NCBI GenBank assembly: GCA_038131365.1 | Contig: JAYPPH010000006.1 | Span: 1-64,000, forward strand | DNA from: Marisalimonas marina | GTDB taxonomy: Bacteria > Pseudomonadota > Alphaproteobacteria > Puniceispirillales > Marisalimonadaceae | DNA length: 64,000 nucleotides | Direction of reading: 5' to 3' | In this document: positions 61,375 to 64,000 of the stretch, one piece after another | How the letters are laid out: the number at the start of each line of letters is the position of its first letter | Numbering within the stretch: position 1 is the first letter of the stretch | Notes under the pieces: generated by a model | Databases searched by the model: none | What the model saw: only the letters and a program-made list of their open reading frames with translations | What the model was told of the DNA's origin: nothing | Made by a program: the position numbers and the translations under genes

Positions 61375-62022
61375 TTATTTTTGGAAAAGCGTTAAATTTA
61401 GGGGTGTTTTATCACTTATTACCTTATCTCCTTCATCGTGAGTAACAAGAAGACAAGGTATATTTGCTCTTTTTACTTGTTTTACAACAAATTCTCTAAA
61501 ACTATTTCTTTGTGAAGGGTCTAAAGAAGAAAAAGGTTCATCTAAAAGCAATGCATTAGGTTCTGATAAGATTGCTCTTAGGCATGCAATTCTTGCCTTT
61601 TGACCACCAGACAAAGTATTTGGATACCTGTCTTGAAATCCAGACATATTAGCTTTATCAAGGTAATTTAAAATTAAACTATTCTTTTCTTTTTTATTTA
61701 GACTTTTATTCATTCCAAACAATAGATTCTGTTCTACTGTCAAATGAGGAAATAAAGTGCCATCTTGAAGAAGAAGCCCAATTTTTCTTTTTTCGGTAGG
61801 GATGTTATTAAGTATTACACCATTTAATTTAATTTCTCCCTCGATCTTTAAGTTTTCTTCATTAACTCCAGATATCACGTTTATCAAAGAAGATTTTCCA
61901 ACACCACTTTCTCCAAAAACACATAAAATTTCGCTATTTTCTATTTTAATACTCAAGTTTTTTATAAGAGTTTTTTCTGTTGGTGAATTCCATTTTAATG
62001 TTATATTTTTTAACTCAAGCAA
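61375..62022 (-). CDS. ABC transporter ATPase (ThiQ/YnjD-like), without adjacent permease
   Basis: A 215-residue ABC ATPase. Walker A is GESGVGKSS, signature TLSGGQKARIACLRAI, Walker B ALLLDEPFSSLD and the switch His in VTHDEGDK. It is short and resembles the ThiQ/YnjD group, but no binding protein or permease adjoins it, so its partner and substrate are unknown. The start is a TTG at 62022. It is divergent from the SprT-like gene. Confidence 0.8.
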   Translation of the reverse strand: MLELKNITLKWNSPTEKTLIKNLSIKIENSEILCVFGESGVGKSSLINVISGVNEENLKIEGEIKLNGVILNNIPTEKRKIGLLLQDGTLFPHLTVEQNLLFGMNKSLNKKEKNSLILNYLDKANMSGFQDRYPNTLSGGQKARIACLRAILSEPNALLLDEPFSSLDPSQRNSFREFVVKQVKRANIPCLLVTHDEGDKVISDKTPLNLTLFQK

Positions 62023-62070
62023 TATTTTAATACCTCAACGTATAATTAAAATTTTCAAGCTTACTTAAAC

Positions 62071-62577
62071 ATGATTAAAACAATTCTAAAAATTAACAAA
62101 TTCTTTAATTTTAATGAAGTTCCTTCTTCAAGAAAAAAGAAAATTAAAGATTTTGAACATTTTAGAGATTTCTTAGAACTTGCTAGGAATCAAATGAACA
62201 AACATGGTCTTGTCGATTGGGCTTTAGATCTTGATTACGCAAAAGTAAGAGCGGGAGCTTGTTTTTTTAGAGAAAGGAAAATTTCTTTTTCTAGAAATTT
62301 TATAAAAAAATCTTCAAAAGAAGATATTCAAGATACAATTTTGCATGAAATCGCACACGCTCTAGTTGGCCCCAAGCATGGGCATAATAAAGTTTGGAAA
62401 GAAATGGCGCTAAAATTAGGTTGTTCTGCTAAACGCTGTCATACCCTAGAGTTTTCTGAATATAAATGGCTTAGATTTTGCGCCAATCAATGTTGGCAAC
62501 AAAAGGTACATAGAAAAAGATTAAACCTTATTTGCAAAAAATGTGGCTCTAAAGTTGTTTATAAAAAAAATAATTAG
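62071..62577 (+). CDS. SprT-like zinc metalloprotease domain protein
   Basis: A 168-residue protein with a SprT-like domain. HEIAH at 92-96 gives the metal ligands His92/His96 and catalytic Glu93; a third His follows in PKHGHNKVWK. C-terminal Cys pairs (near 140 and in LICKKCGSK) form a zinc ribbon. SprT relatives (Spartan) cleave DNA-protein crosslinks; the bacterial role is not clear. Four bases from the convergent mce gene. Confidence 0.82.
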   Translation: MIKTILKINKFFNFNEVPSSRKKKIKDFEHFRDFLELARNQMNKHGLVDWALDLDYAKVRAGACFFRERKISFSRNFIKKSSKEDIQDTILHEIAHALVGPKHGHNKVWKEMALKLGCSAKRCHTLEFSEYKWLRFCANQCWQQKVHRKRLNLICKKCGSKVVYKKNN

Positions 62578-62580
62578 AAA

Positions 62581-63006
62581 TTATTTTACTTCTTCTAGCT
62601 CTATTAATGTTCCAGAAAAATCTGATGGACTTAAAAAAATTACAGGATTTCCATGTGCGCCGATTTTTGGTTTGCCGTCACCTAGAATTTTGGCTCCAGC
62701 TGATGTAAGTTTTTTTGAAACAGCTGAAATATCATCAACTTCATAGCAGATATGATGCATTCCACCATTAGGGTTTTTGTCTAAAAATTTACTTATTGGG
62801 CTATTATTGTTTAATGGCTCTAGTAATTCAACTTTAGTATTAGGAGATTCTATAAATACAACTTTTACACCATGCTCAGGTAATATTTGTGGTTCGCTAA
62901 TTTTGGCGCCTAAAGCTTGTTCCCAAGTATTGCTAGCTCTTTCAATATCAGGAACTGCAATAGCAATATGGTTTACCCGTCCGATATTCGAAATCTTATT
63001 TGACAT
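62581..63006 (-). CDS. mce: Methylmalonyl-CoA epimerase
   Basis: A 141-residue glyoxalase-fold epimerase that interconverts the (R)- and (S)-methylmalonyl-CoA, linking propionyl-CoA carboxylation to succinyl-CoA. GRVNHIAIAVPDIERA and MHHICYEVDDISA provide metal-binding His residues, and VELLEPL and LIELEEVK the Glu ligands. GGAG precedes the ATG. Divergent from the carboxylase gene that follows, supporting a propionate pathway. Confidence 0.92.
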   Translation of the reverse strand: MSNKISNIGRVNHIAIAVPDIERASNTWEQALGAKISEPQILPEHGVKVVFIESPNTKVELLEPLNNNSPISKFLDKNPNGGMHHICYEVDDISAVSKKLTSAGAKILGDGKPKIGAHGNPVIFLSPSDFSGTLIELEEVK

Positions 63007-63157
63007 AACAACTCCAAGGAGAAATATTTATATTTGATATTATTTTTATATTTAAACAAAACTTATATTTTTTCAACGAGCATAAACAGATTATTGCTAG
63101 TTAATATAATGAAATTTTGTTAAATATATGACTGAAAATATTCTGTGGGGGTAAACT

Positions 63158-64000
63158 ATCAAAAAGTCTAGTAGAGAAATTATTGCAGAACTACATGCCA
63201 GAAGGGAAAAAGCACGTCTGGGTGGTGGTCAGACAAGAATAGACAAACAGCATTCATTAGGAAAACTAACAGCAAGAGAAAGAATAAATGTTTTGCTGGA
63301 CAAGGATTCGTTTGAAGAGACTGATATGTTTGTTGTTCATCGCATAAGAGATTTTGGTATGGATGGTAAAACTATACCTGGTGATGGAGTTGTCACAGGA
63401 TCTGGCAAGGTCAATGGAAAATTGATTTATGTCTATGCTCAAGATTTTACAGTTTTTGGAGGTTCTTTATCGTCAGACCATGCAAAAAAAATAGTAAAAA
63501 TTATGAAGTTAGCTATTCAAAACAAGGCACCAATTATTGGCCTTAACGATAGTGGTGGAGCAAGAATTCAAGAAGGGGTTGAATCACTTGGAGGATACGC
63601 AGACGTTTTTCTTCAAAATGCTCTTGCATCTGGCGTTGTGCCTCAAATTTCAATGATAATGGGGCCCTGTGCAGGAGGTGCTGTATATTCACCTGCAATG
63701 ACTGATTTTACTTTTATGGTTAAAGATACTAGTTACATGTTTGTAACTGGTCCAGATGTCGTCAAAACAGTTACTTCTGAAGAAGTAACTGCAGAAGAAT
63801 TAGGAGGAGCTGAAACACACACCACTATTTCATCTGTAGCTGATGGTGCATTTAATAATGATGTAGAAGCATTAACAGTATTAAGGAGATTTTTAACCTT
63901 TTTACCTTCAAGTAATTCAGATATTGCGAAAACAAGACAAACACAAGATCCAAGTAGAAGAGTTTCTCTTTCGTTAGACACCTTAATTCCAGAAAATCCT
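63158..64000 (+). CDS. pccB: Propionyl-CoA carboxylase beta subunit, 5' part (runs off the window)
   Basis: Carboxyltransferase subunit converting propionyl-CoA to methylmalonyl-CoA. The translation has SREIIAELHARREKARLGGG, KLTARERINVLLDKDSFEE, QDFTVFGGSLSSDHAKKI and GLNDSGGARIQEG, then MIMGPCAGGAVYSPAMTDF, all family hallmarks. The reading frame has no ATG, GTG or TTG before the conserved N-terminus: it opens at 63155 after TAA (63152-63154), and the best start by position is ATC at 63158, six bases after GGGGG. An ATG at 63128 is in frame but stopped at that TAA. At least 281 codons are in the window; the 3' part is outside. Confidence 0.93.
   Translation, partial: MKKSSREIIAELHARREKARLGGGQTRIDKQHSLGKLTARERINVLLDKDSFEETDMFVVHRIRDFGMDGKTIPGDGVVTGSGKVNGKLIYVYAQDFTVFGGSLSSDHAKKIVKIMKLAIQNKAPIIGLNDSGGARIQEGVESLGGYADVFLQNALASGVVPQISMIMGPCAGGAVYSPAMTDFTFMVKDTSYMFVTGPDVVKTVTSEEVTAEELGGAETHTTISSVADGAFNNDVEALTVLRRFLTFLPSSNSDIAKTRQTQDPSRRVSLSLDTLIPENP

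Noticed and set aside
63733..63981. An 82-codon open frame on the minus strand at the end of the window
   Set aside because: It is the antisense shadow of pccB, whose plus-strand frame is clearly conserved.
1..64000. CRISPR array, rRNA operon or IS element
   Set aside because: No regularly spaced repeat series, no rRNA-like conserved stretch and no transposase-like protein were seen.

Overview
The window looks like chromosomal DNA of an AT-rich alphaproteobacterium, probably a free-living marine one. The basis is the argD-argF-hslO gene order, a double-length dCTP deaminase, a propionyl-CoA carboxylase/methylmalonyl-CoA epimerase pair, many EamA and MFS carriers, very short intergenic gaps and frequent TTG starts. 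The lineage is inferred; no rRNA, tRNA or other RNA gene was found.

Left part (1-20.3 kb) is accessory DNA. After a Tat-exported multicopper oxidase comes an integrated element (about 1.7-7.4 kb), visibly richer in G+C than the rest. It carries an HGGxSTG protein, a DUF927-type helicase, a primase, an AlpA-like regulator, an unknown protein and a P4-type tyrosine integrase. Eight TGTCCCA heptamers next to the helicase gene look like iterons, and a perfect tandem 12-mer in front of int looks like arm-type sites. Beyond int, five related, same-oriented att-like sites (7423, 11311, 13115, 13448, 20239/20311) cut the next 13 kb into four segments of unrelated small genes. The best sites contain what looks like the 3' end of a tRNA-Ser. 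The last segment (13.45-20.3 kb) is a cluster of small, mostly ferredoxin-fold-like proteins around a divergent gene pair (two-repeat protein plus CBS-membrane protein). That pair has been tandemly duplicated as a 1530-bp unit whose coding differences are all synonymous.

The middle part (20.4-30.5 kb) is ordinary: AhpD-like and dienelactone-hydrolase-like enzymes, three EamA transporters, yaaA, pyrE, a PhyH dioxygenase, an acyltransferase and an amidase. 30.7-42.1 kb is organised around molybdenum/tungsten: moeA, fused mobA-mobB, fdhD, a ModE-like regulator and tungstate uptake genes (tupA divergent from tupBC). Embedded in it are the L-idonate pair idnD/idnO and an Ssu/Tau-like ABC transporter beside an Lrp-type regulator.

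The right part (42-64 kb) holds transporters and central metabolism: an M20 amidohydrolase, an alpha/beta hydrolase, MFS and EamA carriers, a dehydrogenase with a rhodanese, a two-subunit CoA-transferase-like enzyme, acs, recX, an ABC-2 permease, dcd, argD, argF, hslO, trkH, folE, an ABC ATPase, a SprT-like protein, mce and the start of pccB, which runs off the window.

Three reading-frame anomalies recur: poly-A length changes in tupC and in a small membrane gene at 8.7-9.0 kb, and a missing canonical start codon in pccB. They may be real or may be assembly errors. All calls are from reading the sequence and translations by eye; nothing was searched.
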